NCBI GenBank assembly: GCA_036526135.1
Contig: DATCZA010000046.1
Coordinates: forward strand, 62,001-126,000
Length of the DNA stretch: 64,000 nucleotides
DNA from: UBA2965 sp036526135
GTDB taxonomy: Bacteria; Pseudomonadota; Gammaproteobacteria; Pseudomonadales; Azotimanducaceae
Direction: 5' to 3'
Both the position numbers and the translations under genes were made by a program. Positions 37,239-44,814 of this stretch are shown here, piece after piece. Numbering within the stretch: the first letter of the stretch is position 1; each line of letters starts with the position of its first letter. The notes beneath the pieces are model-generated. The model was not told where the DNA came from. It did not search any database and saw only the letters and a list, made by a program, of their open reading frames with translations.

Positions 37239-37474
37239 CTATGTCGTCTGCATACTCGCTCTGATCTCGTCCACGTGATCAAGAAATCGGTCAAGGCCGG
37301 TGCCACGCTGAAGGGACAAACTGAAGTCATACCATTTCTCAAAGGCAGGCTGCCAAACCAGACTTGAAGTGCGTTCTTCGCACCGCGCACTTCGTAGATC
37401 AGCACCATCAGCGTGAAAATGATGACCAGCGAGCCGATGAACTCCCCGATGGCCCCGAGATCCTGAATACCCAT
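37239..37474 (-). pseudogene. GEFVGAIAV-family copy 3, frameshifted and short
   Basis: ATG 37474 starts GIQDLGAIGEFIGSLVIIFT then LMVLIYEVRGAKNALQVW, a clear member of the local family. After about residue 39 the frame loses protein character. The neighbouring frame resumes it as WQPAFEKWYDFSLSLQRGTG then LDRFLDHVDEIRASM to TAG 37241-37239. So one indel lies near 37350-37365. Even repaired, it would be about half the length of its paralogues. Confidence 0.65.
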
Positions 37475-37521
37475 TGGGCGTCTCCCGTTGTGGATGACGG
37501 GAGTTTAGTCGAAGGCCACCA

Positions 37522-38010
37522 TCAACGGGCTTGAGAGGCTTGCTCGTGCTGAGTTAGGGCCCGCTCAACTCTCGGAGTCAGCGGAACGCCCAACCGTCGA
37601 CTACATGGACCTAGATAGTCGAGCGTTGATGATGCCGCAAGAGACTCGAGATGAGCGTCCGGCATGAGCCCTAACTCGACCTGATACAGGGAGTTATCCG
37701 TGATATACACCATCCCGTAAAACGCGACCCGAAGCCGGGACTGCTCCTCTCTGGTCAGATCGTCAATTTTCGTGGCATCAACAAAGAGTTCGCTTTGAAG
37801 GTCGGTTGGTGCAACCTTCGCCAGCAAGTCTGAGTCGAGCTGAAGGAGATTGCCTCCCAGCTGGACAGCAAGATCGGTCCTCCCTTGAAACGCCTGCGCC
37901 ATTGCAAACTTCTGGCTATGCTTGATCTGGGTTGCTAAGTAAATGAGCGTCGCCAACACCGCAAACGACCCAACGAACTCACCAATCGACCCAAGTTCTG
38001 CAATCGTCAT
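37522..38010 (-). CDS. Small membrane-anchored protein, GEFVGAIAV family, copy 4
   Basis: 162 residues: TIAELGSIGEFVGSFAVLAT then LIYLATQIKHSQKFAMAQAF, with one membrane helix, then a helical part (LRVAFYGMVYITDNSLYQVE). AGGAGG precedes ATG 38010. The 65-bp duplicated segment lies directly upstream, as for copy 1, so the promoter regions of the two genes share origin. Function unknown. Confidence 0.75.
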   Translation of the reverse strand: MTIAELGSIGEFVGSFAVLATLIYLATQIKHSQKFAMAQAFQGRTDLAVQLGGNLLQLDSDLLAKVAPTDLQSELFVDATKIDDLTREEQSRLRVAFYGMVYITDNSLYQVELGLMPDAHLESLAASSTLDYLGPCSRRLGVPLTPRVERALTQHEQASQAR

Positions 38011-38020
38011 CTGAAACCTC

Positions 38021-38085
38021 CTCTCCAGTGAATGGAACGAGGCTACCTCAGCCGGTCTGCGCCGCAAGTGTTCTGCGCTACCATC
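38021..38085. repeat. 65-bp duplicated intergenic segment, copy 2
   Basis: The second copy of the segment at 35526-35590; three mismatches in 65. Located between divergent copies 4 and 5 of the membrane-anchored family. Confidence 0.9.
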
Positions 38086-38111
38086 GCTCCATCTACGGGA
38101 GGCGGTGAGGT

Positions 38112-38690
38112 ATGGATATTCAAGCTCCGGCTCAGCTGCCGGGCAACTTTGGCGAATTCGTTGGAGCAGCTGCTGTCTTTCTGACACTTGTCTATCTGTT
38201 CATTCAGATACGACAGAACACGCATTCCATGGACGAAAATCGACGTCTGTCTACAGTTCAGGCGCAGCAGGATTGGACATCAATGTTCAACTACGCCGTG
38301 ACGGAGTTTGCCACCTCGGAGCACTTGCCACGAGCGATGGCGGCTCGACTGGACTCCATGCACCTGCAGTTTGAGCACGGATTTCTCAGCAGAGAGGCCT
38401 ACGAAGCCACCTTTGGAAGGGCAATCGCGCAGTATGGGCCCATGTGGAGAGATGTTGGTGCAGGCCTCGATGTTCGGCGCGCCAGCTTCGGCATGGTCAT
38501 CGGTATCGTATTTCTGGCGTATGAGATGCGGCTGAATACTAACGCCATGCTGTCTGGTACGGCAGCCCAAGCAGTCACGAACTGGCATGTCATAATGATG
38601 GAGCTAGCAACCAATCGGGAGTTGGTTGATGCAGCACTGCAGCTCAACTCACGCGGCCTATCTTTCGCTCAAGAGGATCTCCGGGTCTGA
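38112..38690 (+). CDS. GEFVGAIAV family, copy 5, apparent head-to-tail fusion
   Basis: 192 residues. Residues ~11-45 carry the family start: GNFGEFVGAAAVFLTLVYLF then IQIRQNTHSM. From about residue 123 a second family-like start appears: FGMVIGIVFLAYEMRLNTNA, followed by AVTNWHVIMMELATNRELVD, and then the frame stops early. The gene looks like one nearly complete copy joined to the N-terminal third of another, lacking its GEF segment. Two membrane helices would result. Whether it is expressed is unknown. Confidence 0.65.
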   Translation: MDIQAPAQLPGNFGEFVGAAAVFLTLVYLFIQIRQNTHSMDENRRLSTVQAQQDWTSMFNYAVTEFATSEHLPRAMAARLDSMHLQFEHGFLSREAYEATFGRAIAQYGPMWRDVGAGLDVRRASFGMVIGIVFLAYEMRLNTNAMLSGTAAQAVTNWHVIMMELATNRELVDAALQLNSRGLSFAQEDLRV

Positions 38691-39062
38691 ACAAGAACTG
38701 ATCCAACGTCACAACGGCCTCCAGAGGACCCCTGGGGGCGTCTGCCTGTGAGCAGGCCGGAGATCATGCTGAGTCAGCTCGACTTCTTCACTCGGCGAAG
38801 GAAGGACCCCATCTGACGGTCGACGTGCCGAACGAAGCGATCCTGGAGGGTCCGTCCACGAACCCTTCGGACCCGATATACGTGATGTGGAAGGGTACCC
38901 CGCACGCCCAGAACATGCTGAAGACCGCGCGGGACGCTGGCAGGCAAAAAAGCAAACGGCAACCTGCGGCGCAGCTCGCATCATCAGCGCCCGCAATCGC
39001 TCGTTTCACGAGGATTTCACGAGCTCAGTCGTAGCTTTCGACAAACAGGCAAGGGGAAGACC
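38691..39062. other. Gap without a convincing gene
   Basis: 372 bases between the fusion copy and the PAS gene. Short frames on both strands (for example 38825-39034 plus, 38774-38962 minus) have no recognisable family or ribosome site. It may contain remnants of decayed genes, in line with the surrounding region. Confidence 0.4.
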
Positions 39063-39461
39063 ATGACCATTTCGATCACGAGCGCGCTGGATAACGACCA
39101 AGTCAGCCTCCAACTCCTCAAGGTGCTGGCAGAGAACAGCTTCGACTCGATTCTGATTACTGACACCACTAAGGCCGGCAGGGTCATTTACGCGAACAAA
39201 GCCTTCAAAAAACTGGCAGGTTACGGGCAGGATGAAATCGTCGGAAAGACGCCGCGAGAACTTCAGGGTGTCGGCACCAGCAAAGAAGTTATCGCCGAGC
39301 TCAGGGCCGCCCTCTCGACGGGTCGGAAATTTGAGGGCAGGGCCATCAACTACAAGAAGGACGGGACGCCGTTCGTCATGCATTGGCGCGTACTACCGGT
39401 AAAACTCGGCGGCGACATCAAGGCTTGGATAGCCATTCAGCGCGAGTCCTCCGGCTCCTAG
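39063..39461 (+). CDS. Single PAS-domain protein
   Basis: 132 residues, almost entirely one PAS domain: ENSFDSILITDTTKAGRVIY, then NKAFKKLAGYGQDEIVGKTP and the PAC segment FEGRAINYKKDGTPFVMHW. The layout resembles short LOV proteins, but the photoactive Cys of the NCRFLQ motif is absent (GKTPRELQG). It may sense a ligand or act as a partner of a separate kinase or cyclase. GGGGAAGACC precedes ATG 39063. Confidence 0.85.
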   Translation: MTISITSALDNDQVSLQLLKVLAENSFDSILITDTTKAGRVIYANKAFKKLAGYGQDEIVGKTPRELQGVGTSKEVIAELRAALSTGRKFEGRAINYKKDGTPFVMHWRVLPVKLGGDIKAWIAIQRESSGS

Positions 39462-39501
39462 TCGTCGCACATACCGGGCGCTGACGCTTTGCTGGACCCC
39501 T

Positions 39502-39985
39502 TCAATCGCTGACGTCGAGGAATTCGGCTGAGGGCGCCGGCAGGCCCGTTTCGGCGACAACGCCGTTGAGCGCCGCGCGAATCAACTCCACGGAACCCGA
39601 GTCGACGTCGAACTGACTGTACCAGCGACGCGCCCTGCCAACGGCCCGTCCGTCGGCAGTTGCAGCACGTGAATCGCCGGCTGCTTGGTGCGCCAGACGG
39701 CGGAATCCGGCGAAAATGCCTGCAAAGCCCCGACATCTGTCTCCGCCCGAAACTCGCGGACGATCTCTGTGCCCGGGTTATTCGGCGCGCGAACCATCGT
39801 GCCGTGCCACACTTTCGAAACGCCGTCTTCCACGGGCACGTTGGCAATCAACTCAACGATCAGTGTTTCACCGAACTCCTGGCGCGAAAGCAGGACCCCG
39901 GGCCCCGTGTACCAGGTGATGGTGTGGACGTCAGATCCGTAGAGCTCGATGGTTCCTCCCTGGCGCTGTATCAGGACGTGATCGC
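39502..39985 (-). pseudogene. Rieske oxygenase (KshA-like) C-terminal remnant, frameshifted
   Basis: The minus-strand frame encodes the C-terminal part of a Rieske-type oxygenase: GETLIVELIANVPVEDGVSK, then VWRTKQPAIHVLQLPTDGPL. Near 39640 the frame shifts and the end continues as RRWYSQFDVDSGSVELIRAA, then ETGLPAPSAEFLDVSD, to TGA 39504-39502. The Rieske cluster and iron-site parts are missing. The 5' end abuts the flavin monooxygenase remnant. Similarity to 3-ketosteroid 9-alpha-hydroxylase is recalled from motif appearance only. Confidence 0.65.
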
Positions 39986-40560
39986 GGTTTGCAGATCCCT
40001 CCACCATCGCTCCAGGCCCGTCGCTTCCTGAATTCCTGCGGACCCCGCCATCCGTGCCAACGGCGCGTAGGTGTCGAAAACGCGATCCGTAGCTCGAACC
40101 TGGTTCCGGCGAAAGCGCAGCCGCTCGGTCGGGGTAATCGGGTGGCCAGCGGACGTACGTTCGAAGAGTTCGTTGAGCATATGGCGCAGCCTCCATTTCG
40201 CCGCATAAACCCCTTCGATGACCTTCGGTGCTTCGTAAACCCGATAGTCGGGGACGAAGACGTCCTGCATGCGCACGTCGGGCACGGGCGATGTTTCAGG
40301 GCCCGCCGCCGTGACCATCCCGCCAAGAATCACCCAGTCGCAGTAATCGGTGCCGGTGGAATACGGCCACTCGTCGGAAAACAGATATCCACCATCCACT
40401 GGTGTCGCGCGCTCGAATGGCGCATCGGGCGACGCCACCCAGGTATCGGGATCGGCGCCGTAGATTTCCTGTCGCACGCGCGGCTCCATGAAGGAAATCT
40501 CCCAGGGATGCACGCCCACGACGCCGGCGATCCATCCCGCAGCAGCTGCGCCGCCGCGAT
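39971..40560 (-). pseudogene. Flavin-dependent monooxygenase / HsaA-type remnant
   Basis: The frame reads GWIAGVVGVHPWEISFMEPR then QEIYGADPDTWVASPDAPFE, GGYLFSDEWPYSTGTDYCDW and, after an apparent loss of internal sequence, RVFDTYAPLARMAGSAGIQE to a stop at 39971. These are segments of acyl-CoA-dehydrogenase-fold hydroxylases such as HsaA. About 190 of ~390 residues remain: the N-terminus and C-terminal tail are lost and the middle is shortened. It is joined end-to-end to the Rieske remnant, so one deletion probably fused two neighbouring genes of an aromatic- or steroid-type pathway. Confidence 0.6.
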
Positions 40561-40626
40561 TTGGGCTCGATTGCCCGCGTTGGTCCCTTGTGCCAGGATG
40601 GTCGTTTTAGCGATCGGGGCCCTGTC

Positions 40627-41889
40627 ATGAAGCGATCGAGCAGCCCGGCTGAAGCGCAAGCGTCTGGTTCCTGCTACGTCCCGCCCATTGAGCTCACCGT
40701 AGGGCAGGCGCAGCCCATCGCCGCCAACGGCGGCCTGTCGTACATGGCCTTCGATCACGACGGCGACGCGGGCACCGGCAGGGCCACGGAGGATGCCCTC
40801 CGGCTGATCCGTGAGGGCGAGGGTCAGGCCGTCATCGACCTGATCGAGAACGCGCCCCCGGGGCCCATTCAGACCAAGTGGGGCCTGGGGTTTCGGCGCT
40901 ACGCGGAGTGCCTCGACTTCATTCGCGAGGCCGGGATCGAGGCGCCCGAGGGCGGCCTGGCCATCCCCCTGCGCTACACCGTACACGAGGAGCCCTCCTA
41001 CTCGGTGGTGTCCTCCAACGCGCTCTGGGATGACCCGGCACGCACGGACGATGCCAATGCTTTGAGAAAAGACGAGCGCGACAGCGTGCGGCGCTGCCTC
41101 TACTTCCCCCAGGTGCTACGCGATGCCCGCAGGATCGGCGAGTACTACCCAGGCTTATCGCCGTCCAGCCCCGAGTGCATGGATCGGCTCGGCGTCGCGC
41201 TCGGCCACTGTGAGTCCCGCTGCGAGAACTTCTACGACGCGGCCGAGGTGGAGCGGGTGTTCTACCCGGAGATGGAAAAGCTCCTGCTCGAGTTCTTTCC
41301 CGGCGCCACGGATGCGCTGGTCTACAACCACGACGTGTTCGACAAATCCTACGACGGTGACGTGGTGGAGGATCAGGACAACAAGGACCCGGGCGTGAAC
41401 ACCAGATACGCCAACCTCGTCCACAACGATCTCAACGACAACAGCGGCCGGGTGCGCTGCCGAGAGCTGCTCACCAGAAACCTGCGCAACTTCGGCCGCG
41501 AGCGGCACTACACGGAAGCCGAGGCGGACGCGAAGATGTCGCGCCGATTCATGTCCATCAACCTGGCAAAGCCCATGGACACGGTACGCCAGAACCCGTT
41601 CGTTCTGTGCGCGTGGCCGTCGTTCGCCGACCAGCCCTACATCAACAACTACCGCATCTACGACGACCGGGTGGGCGAGACCACGCGCTTCACACACCGT
41701 CCGGATCACGAGTGGTACTGGTTTCCTCACCAGCAGCCCAACGAGGTGTCCATGCTCAAGTGCTACGACTCCGTCACCGACGGCTCCGTGTCGCGCTGGT
41801 CGTTCCACACGGCCTGCATCGACCCGACGGCGCCTGCCGACGCGCCCTGCCGGAAAAACGTGGTGGTGCGATCCTACGTCTTTTTCTGA
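40627..41889 (+). CDS. CmcJ/NvfI/AsaB-family oxidoreductase
   Basis: 420 residues with the family motifs YTVHEEPSYS, VHNDLNDNSGRVRC, MSINLAKPMDTVRQNPFVLC and WYWFPHQQPNEVSMLKCYDS followed by the FHTACIDP element. Related proteins act in fungal and bacterial secondary metabolism (7-alpha-cephem methoxylase component, isomerases) and share features with Fe/2OG enzymes. ATG 40627 is used; no strong ribosome site is visible. Length is larger than the usual ~280 residues because of an N-terminal region (1-110). Convergent with the pseudopilin-like gene, with 16 bases of 3' overlap. Confidence 0.8.
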   Translation: MKRSSSPAEAQASGSCYVPPIELTVGQAQPIAANGGLSYMAFDHDGDAGTGRATEDALRLIREGEGQAVIDLIENAPPGPIQTKWGLGFRRYAECLDFIREAGIEAPEGGLAIPLRYTVHEEPSYSVVSSNALWDDPARTDDANALRKDERDSVRRCLYFPQVLRDARRIGEYYPGLSPSSPECMDRLGVALGHCESRCENFYDAAEVERVFYPEMEKLLLEFFPGATDALVYNHDVFDKSYDGDVVEDQDNKDPGVNTRYANLVHNDLNDNSGRVRCRELLTRNLRNFGRERHYTEAEADAKMSRRFMSINLAKPMDTVRQNPFVLCAWPSFADQPYINNYRIYDDRVGETTRFTHRPDHEWYWFPHQQPNEVSMLKCYDSVTDGSVSRWSFHTACIDPTAPADAPCRKNVVVRSYVFF

Positions 41890-42284
41890 GGCGTGAAGCT
41901 GAGCGTGAAGCAGTAACGCCCGGCAACGTGATACCAGTAATCGCCCGGGGACTCCTCGACGGACGCACGTTCGAACATCCCGCAAAGCCTGACGGCGTCC
42001 GAGGCTGTCCGCTCGTACCCGTAGGGATCGCCCGTAGTGGGGTCCCGCGGCAGCTCGTCGAGAAAGCGTCCGTCCACCAGCTGGCCCAACGACTCCGGCA
42101 GGGCCTCGTGCTGGTTCCAGTAACGATTTAGGACGCTGCTGATCAGCCGCAGATCATTGACGCGTAGCTGGTCGATCCGGTGCAGGCGCTGCGCGCCGGG
42201 GGACCCGGCGATGATGAGACCGGCAACGACCACGACGGCCACCAGGACGGAACTCGTGATTGCGGCCACGCGATTCACGTTCAT
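41874..42284 (-). CDS. Hypothetical membrane-anchored protein, pseudopilin-like layout
   Basis: 136 residues: one N-terminal membrane helix (ITSSVLVAVVVVAGLIIAGS) then a soluble domain with RVNDLRLISSVLNRYWNQHE and LPRDPTTGDPYGYE, resembling the GspG-type pattern of a helix followed by a Pro/Asp-rich Ca loop. No prepilin peptidase site (G-FTLxE) is seen, so this is not a true pilin. It overlaps the upstream DUF5671 gene by four bases. Confidence 0.7.
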   Translation of the reverse strand: MNVNRVAAITSSVLVAVVVVAGLIIAGSPGAQRLHRIDQLRVNDLRLISSVLNRYWNQHEALPESLGQLVDGRFLDELPRDPTTGDPYGYERTASDAVRLCGMFERASVEESPGDYWYHVAGRYCFTLSFTPQKKT

Positions 42285-42997
42285 CGTTTTAGCGCCTCGT
42301 CGTCTGCCCTCATGGACCAGAGGTAGTAGGCGAAGATGGCAGCCGGGATCAGCGCCACCACCGTGACCTTCAGAATCATCCGCAGCGATAGCTCTCCGTT
42401 CAACCACGCGTAGATCAGCGCCACGACGTCGCCGAGCAGGATCATGGCCATGACGGCGAGCGTGAGGTAGGTGAGCCACCTGCGCACGCCCGACACTCTT
42501 CGTGAGGGGTCGCCGGCAATGGCCCTGTTGATGTGCGCAGCAATCAGCAGAAAGATCGGAAAGGCCACCATGAGCGCCGACGTCTCCCAGCGGATACTGC
42601 TGCGAACGAAATGCCGGTAACCGTCACCAAGAGGGTCGAGCGGATCCGGGATGGCCAGATTGATGAAGTCGAAGAGAAGCGCGCCGAAGTTGAACGCGCT
42701 GACGTAGAGCATCGTGAACATCACCAGGTAGAGAAAGGCATCCCGCGCCGACCCCTGGAGCTCGGGCCTGGGTACCGGAATCACGAACTCGGTCTCCGAG
42801 AAGTGGTCCAGGCCTTCCGCAATCTGCTCGTTCGACCAACCGGCGCTCCGCAGGGCCTTCTCCACCTGCCTGCGGGATGCGCCCGCCTTTAAGGCGTCGC
42901 GTATGAAATCGATGAGCTCGTCCACGTCTCCTGCCCTGACCGAGTGTCGCCCAGACCACTTCCCCACTTTGCTCGGGGTTGCACCCCCGGACGGCAT
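42281..42997 (-). CDS. DUF5671-type membrane protein
   Basis: 238 residues from ATG 42997 (AGGTGA ten bases upstream); a GTG at 42925 is a shorter option that begins at the first recognisable segment (DELIDFIRDALKAGASRRQV, a UBA-like helical module). The rest has four or five membrane helices: DAFLYLVMFTMLYVSAFNFG, then TSALMVAFPIFLLIAAHI, WLTYLTLAVMAMILLGDVVA and VTVVALIPAAIFAYYLWSM. This matches the DUF5671 pattern as I recall it. Coupled to the downstream anchored-protein gene. Function unknown. Confidence 0.8.
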   Translation of the reverse strand: MPSGGATPSKVGKWSGRHSVRAGDVDELIDFIRDALKAGASRRQVEKALRSAGWSNEQIAEGLDHFSETEFVIPVPRPELQGSARDAFLYLVMFTMLYVSAFNFGALLFDFINLAIPDPLDPLGDGYRHFVRSSIRWETSALMVAFPIFLLIAAHINRAIAGDPSRRVSGVRRWLTYLTLAVMAMILLGDVVALIYAWLNGELSLRMILKVTVVALIPAAIFAYYLWSMRADDEALKR

Positions 42998-43272
42998 TCG
43001 ATGCCGTTCACCTGTTTCGGCATCCGTATGCTGCCAGAGTTCCCCCCGTGACACATCCCGTAGTTCGGCTGACGGACAGGCCCGTTAACGGCGAGCCCAT
43101 GCAGATCCAAAGGTTCGGCCTCCGCTCGCCCGGCGAGCCGACGCTCCAAAATAGTACGAGCTTTCCTCCGCCCGGGTGTGTACCATGACAAGCGCTTAGA
43201 AACCCCGTCCCGATCTTCTCCCGAGCTTCATTTCTCGCCAGTGCATCGGCAATCGCTTCTAGCCTCAGACAA

Positions 43273-43293
43273 CCGCTGACAAAGGGTCAGCGG
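43273..43293. promoter_or_regulatory. Perfect hairpin followed by A8 in the RRM gene leader
   Basis: CCGCTGAC (43273-43280) and GTCAGCGG (43286-43293) form an 8-bp perfect stem with loop AAAGG, followed by eight A (43294-43301). The A tract is on the wrong side for a plus-strand terminator. It could be a leader RNA structure or an operator palindrome. Confidence 0.6.
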
Positions 43294-43370
43294 AAAAAAA
43301 ACCGCGTTCGAATTGATTCATATCCGGGAATACGCACGCACACGGCTCAACAAGCCAAGGAGAACAATCA

Positions 43371-43631
43371 GTGAAATTGTACGTAGGAAACCTGCCCTGG
43401 AGCACGACCGACAGCGACCTGGAAGAGCTTTTCTCGACTATGGGCTCGGTCAGCTCGGCACAGGTAATCACCGATCGGGACACGGGCCGTTCGCGCGGTT
43501 TCGGGTTCGTCGAGATGTCGAACGAAGACGGCACCCAGGCGATTGCCGAGCTCAACGGACACGCCATGGACGGGCGGCAGATCAAGGTCAATCAGGCTAA
43601 CGACAAGCCGCGGCGTACCGGCGGCTATTGA
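43371..43631 (+). CDS. RRM RNA-binding protein
   Basis: 86 residues consisting of one RNA recognition motif: RNP2 is LYVGNLPWS, RNP1 is RGFGFVEM, with SSAQVITDRDTGRSRG between, and a short basic tail NDKPRRTGGY. The GTG start (43371) has AAGGAGA upstream. Similar short glycine-poor RRM proteins occur in cyanobacteria and many proteobacteria, some cold-induced. A leader hairpin upstream and a 10-bp hairpin downstream frame the gene, suggesting a monocistronic unit. Confidence 0.95.
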   Translation: MKLYVGNLPWSTTDSDLEELFSTMGSVSSAQVITDRDTGRSRGFGFVEMSNEDGTQAIAELNGHAMDGRQIKVNQANDKPRRTGGY

Positions 43632-43647
43632 GCCAGGCGAGCTGCAG

Positions 43648-43675
43648 CCGGAACCCGTCGTGCGGCGGGTTCCGG
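43648..43675 (+). terminator. Hairpin downstream of the RRM gene
   Basis: A perfect 10-bp stem, CCGGAACCCG (43648-43657) with CGGGTTCCGG (43666-43675), and an 8-nt loop. No U tract follows, so termination efficiency is uncertain; it may instead protect the 3' end. Confidence 0.55.
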
Positions 43676-43724
43676 TGACACCATCAAGCGCCGCAACGCG
43701 TGCCTGACCGACGAGAGGTTGATT

Positions 43725-44195
43725 ATGAAAATTGCAGACCGATGCGTGGTCGCCTTCCACTACACCCTGACCGACGATGACGGCCAGACTCTGGACTCCT
43801 CCTCCGGAAGAGAGCCCCTGAGCTACCTTCACGGCAACCAGGGCCTGATTCCGGGCCTGGAGCGCGAGCTGACCGGCCGGGAGGCTGGCGATGAATTCAA
43901 CGTCGTCGTTCCGCCCGAGGAAGGCTACGGCGTTCCGAACCCTGCCCTCGTTCAGGAAGTCCCGCTGGAGGTTCTGGCCCAAATCGAGAATCTCGAGGTG
44001 GGGACGCAGCTGCAGTCCCAGAGCCCAGATGGATCGGCGCAAATCTTCGTCGTGGAAGCCGTCTCCGATGAGACCGCGACTCTGAACGCCAACCACGCTC
44101 TTGCAGGACGTACCCTGCACTTCGACGTGAGCATCGTGGACGTTCGCACCGCGACCCAGGAAGAGATCGAGCACGGCCACCCGCATCGGTCGTGA
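43725..44195 (+). CDS. FKBP-type peptidyl-prolyl isomerase, SlyD-like
   Basis: 156 residues: CVVAFHYTLTDDDGQTLDSS then EPLSYLHGNQGLIPGLEREL and the IF-domain region FNVVVPPEEGYGVPNPALVQ typical of SlyD/FkpB. The C-terminus ends HGHPHRS, a short remnant of the metal-binding His tail of SlyD. ATG 43725 follows GAGAGGTTGATT; a TTG two codons earlier is less likely. It is a cytoplasmic folding catalyst. Confidence 0.92.
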   Translation: MKIADRCVVAFHYTLTDDDGQTLDSSSGREPLSYLHGNQGLIPGLERELTGREAGDEFNVVVPPEEGYGVPNPALVQEVPLEVLAQIENLEVGTQLQSQSPDGSAQIFVVEAVSDETATLNANHALAGRTLHFDVSIVDVRTATQEEIEHGHPHRS

Positions 44196-44322
44196 CCGTG
44201 CTCTCTGCCCCGCCGTCCGGGAAGTCTTGCCAACCCCGCGCCCACGTCTGAAGATACGAGGAGCAGCTTAGCTACCGGGACGGGGCCCACACCAGGAGGG
44301 CCGCCGAGACGATGGGGAGAGC

Positions 44323-44751
44323 ATGAAAACCATAGCGGAGCACAACGACTGGCGGGGTAAAGCCAACCTCGACGACGGCGAGTGGTCGACGTTCGTGAAT
44401 CCGGAGACGTCGCCGGACTTCTTCGATCACATGACCGACGTGGTGAAGGTCAAGTTCATGGGCGAATCCTGGGAGACCGGCCCCTGGGTGGTTCCCAACA
44501 AGTTCCCGCCGAACACCCGCGCCGACCGCCACGCCCATGCGGCAGACACCATCTACGTGATCATGCGGGGGAGCATGACGTTCAACGACGGCACCGGATG
44601 GTACGAGCCCGGAGACGTCCGATGGGTGCGAGCTGATCACACCTACGGACCCGAGGAGTCAGGACCGGACGGTTGCGAGTTCATACTCATATCCATGGGG
44701 CCCATCGACGTCCAGTGGGAAACGGGACGCACGTTTCATCCAGACACTTAA
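44323..44751 (+). CDS. Cupin-domain protein
   Basis: 142 residues with a single cupin barrel. The metal motif appears as ADRHAHAADTIYVIMRGSMT (H-x-H-x5-Y variant), and the second motif as GDVRWVRADHTYGPEESG. Similar small cupins are often found beside CoA-linked catabolic genes. ATG 44323 has GGGGAGAGC upstream. No operon partner is evident. Function unknown. Confidence 0.85.
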   Translation: MKTIAEHNDWRGKANLDDGEWSTFVNPETSPDFFDHMTDVVKVKFMGESWETGPWVVPNKFPPNTRADRHAHAADTIYVIMRGSMTFNDGTGWYEPGDVRWVRADHTYGPEESGPDGCEFILISMGPIDVQWETGRTFHPDT

Positions 44752-44814
44752 AGCCCCTCCGGCGCACGAACGCGGGGGAGGTTACGACTTCAATCGGGAA
44801 CTCACCGGTATGCC

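Noticed and set aside
35526..38085. The 65-bp duplicated segments as integron attC sites
   Set aside because: I see neither the paired GTTRRRY/RYYYAAC core sites nor an imperfect palindrome; the genes between are on both strands, unlike a cassette array.
39063..39461. Short LOV photoreceptor
   Set aside because: The PAS domain lacks the flavin-reactive Cys of the NCRFLQ motif.
43273..43301. Hairpin plus homopolymer as an intrinsic terminator
   Set aside because: On the plus strand the stem is followed by A8, not T; on the minus strand the T tract precedes the stem. Neither direction gives a terminator.
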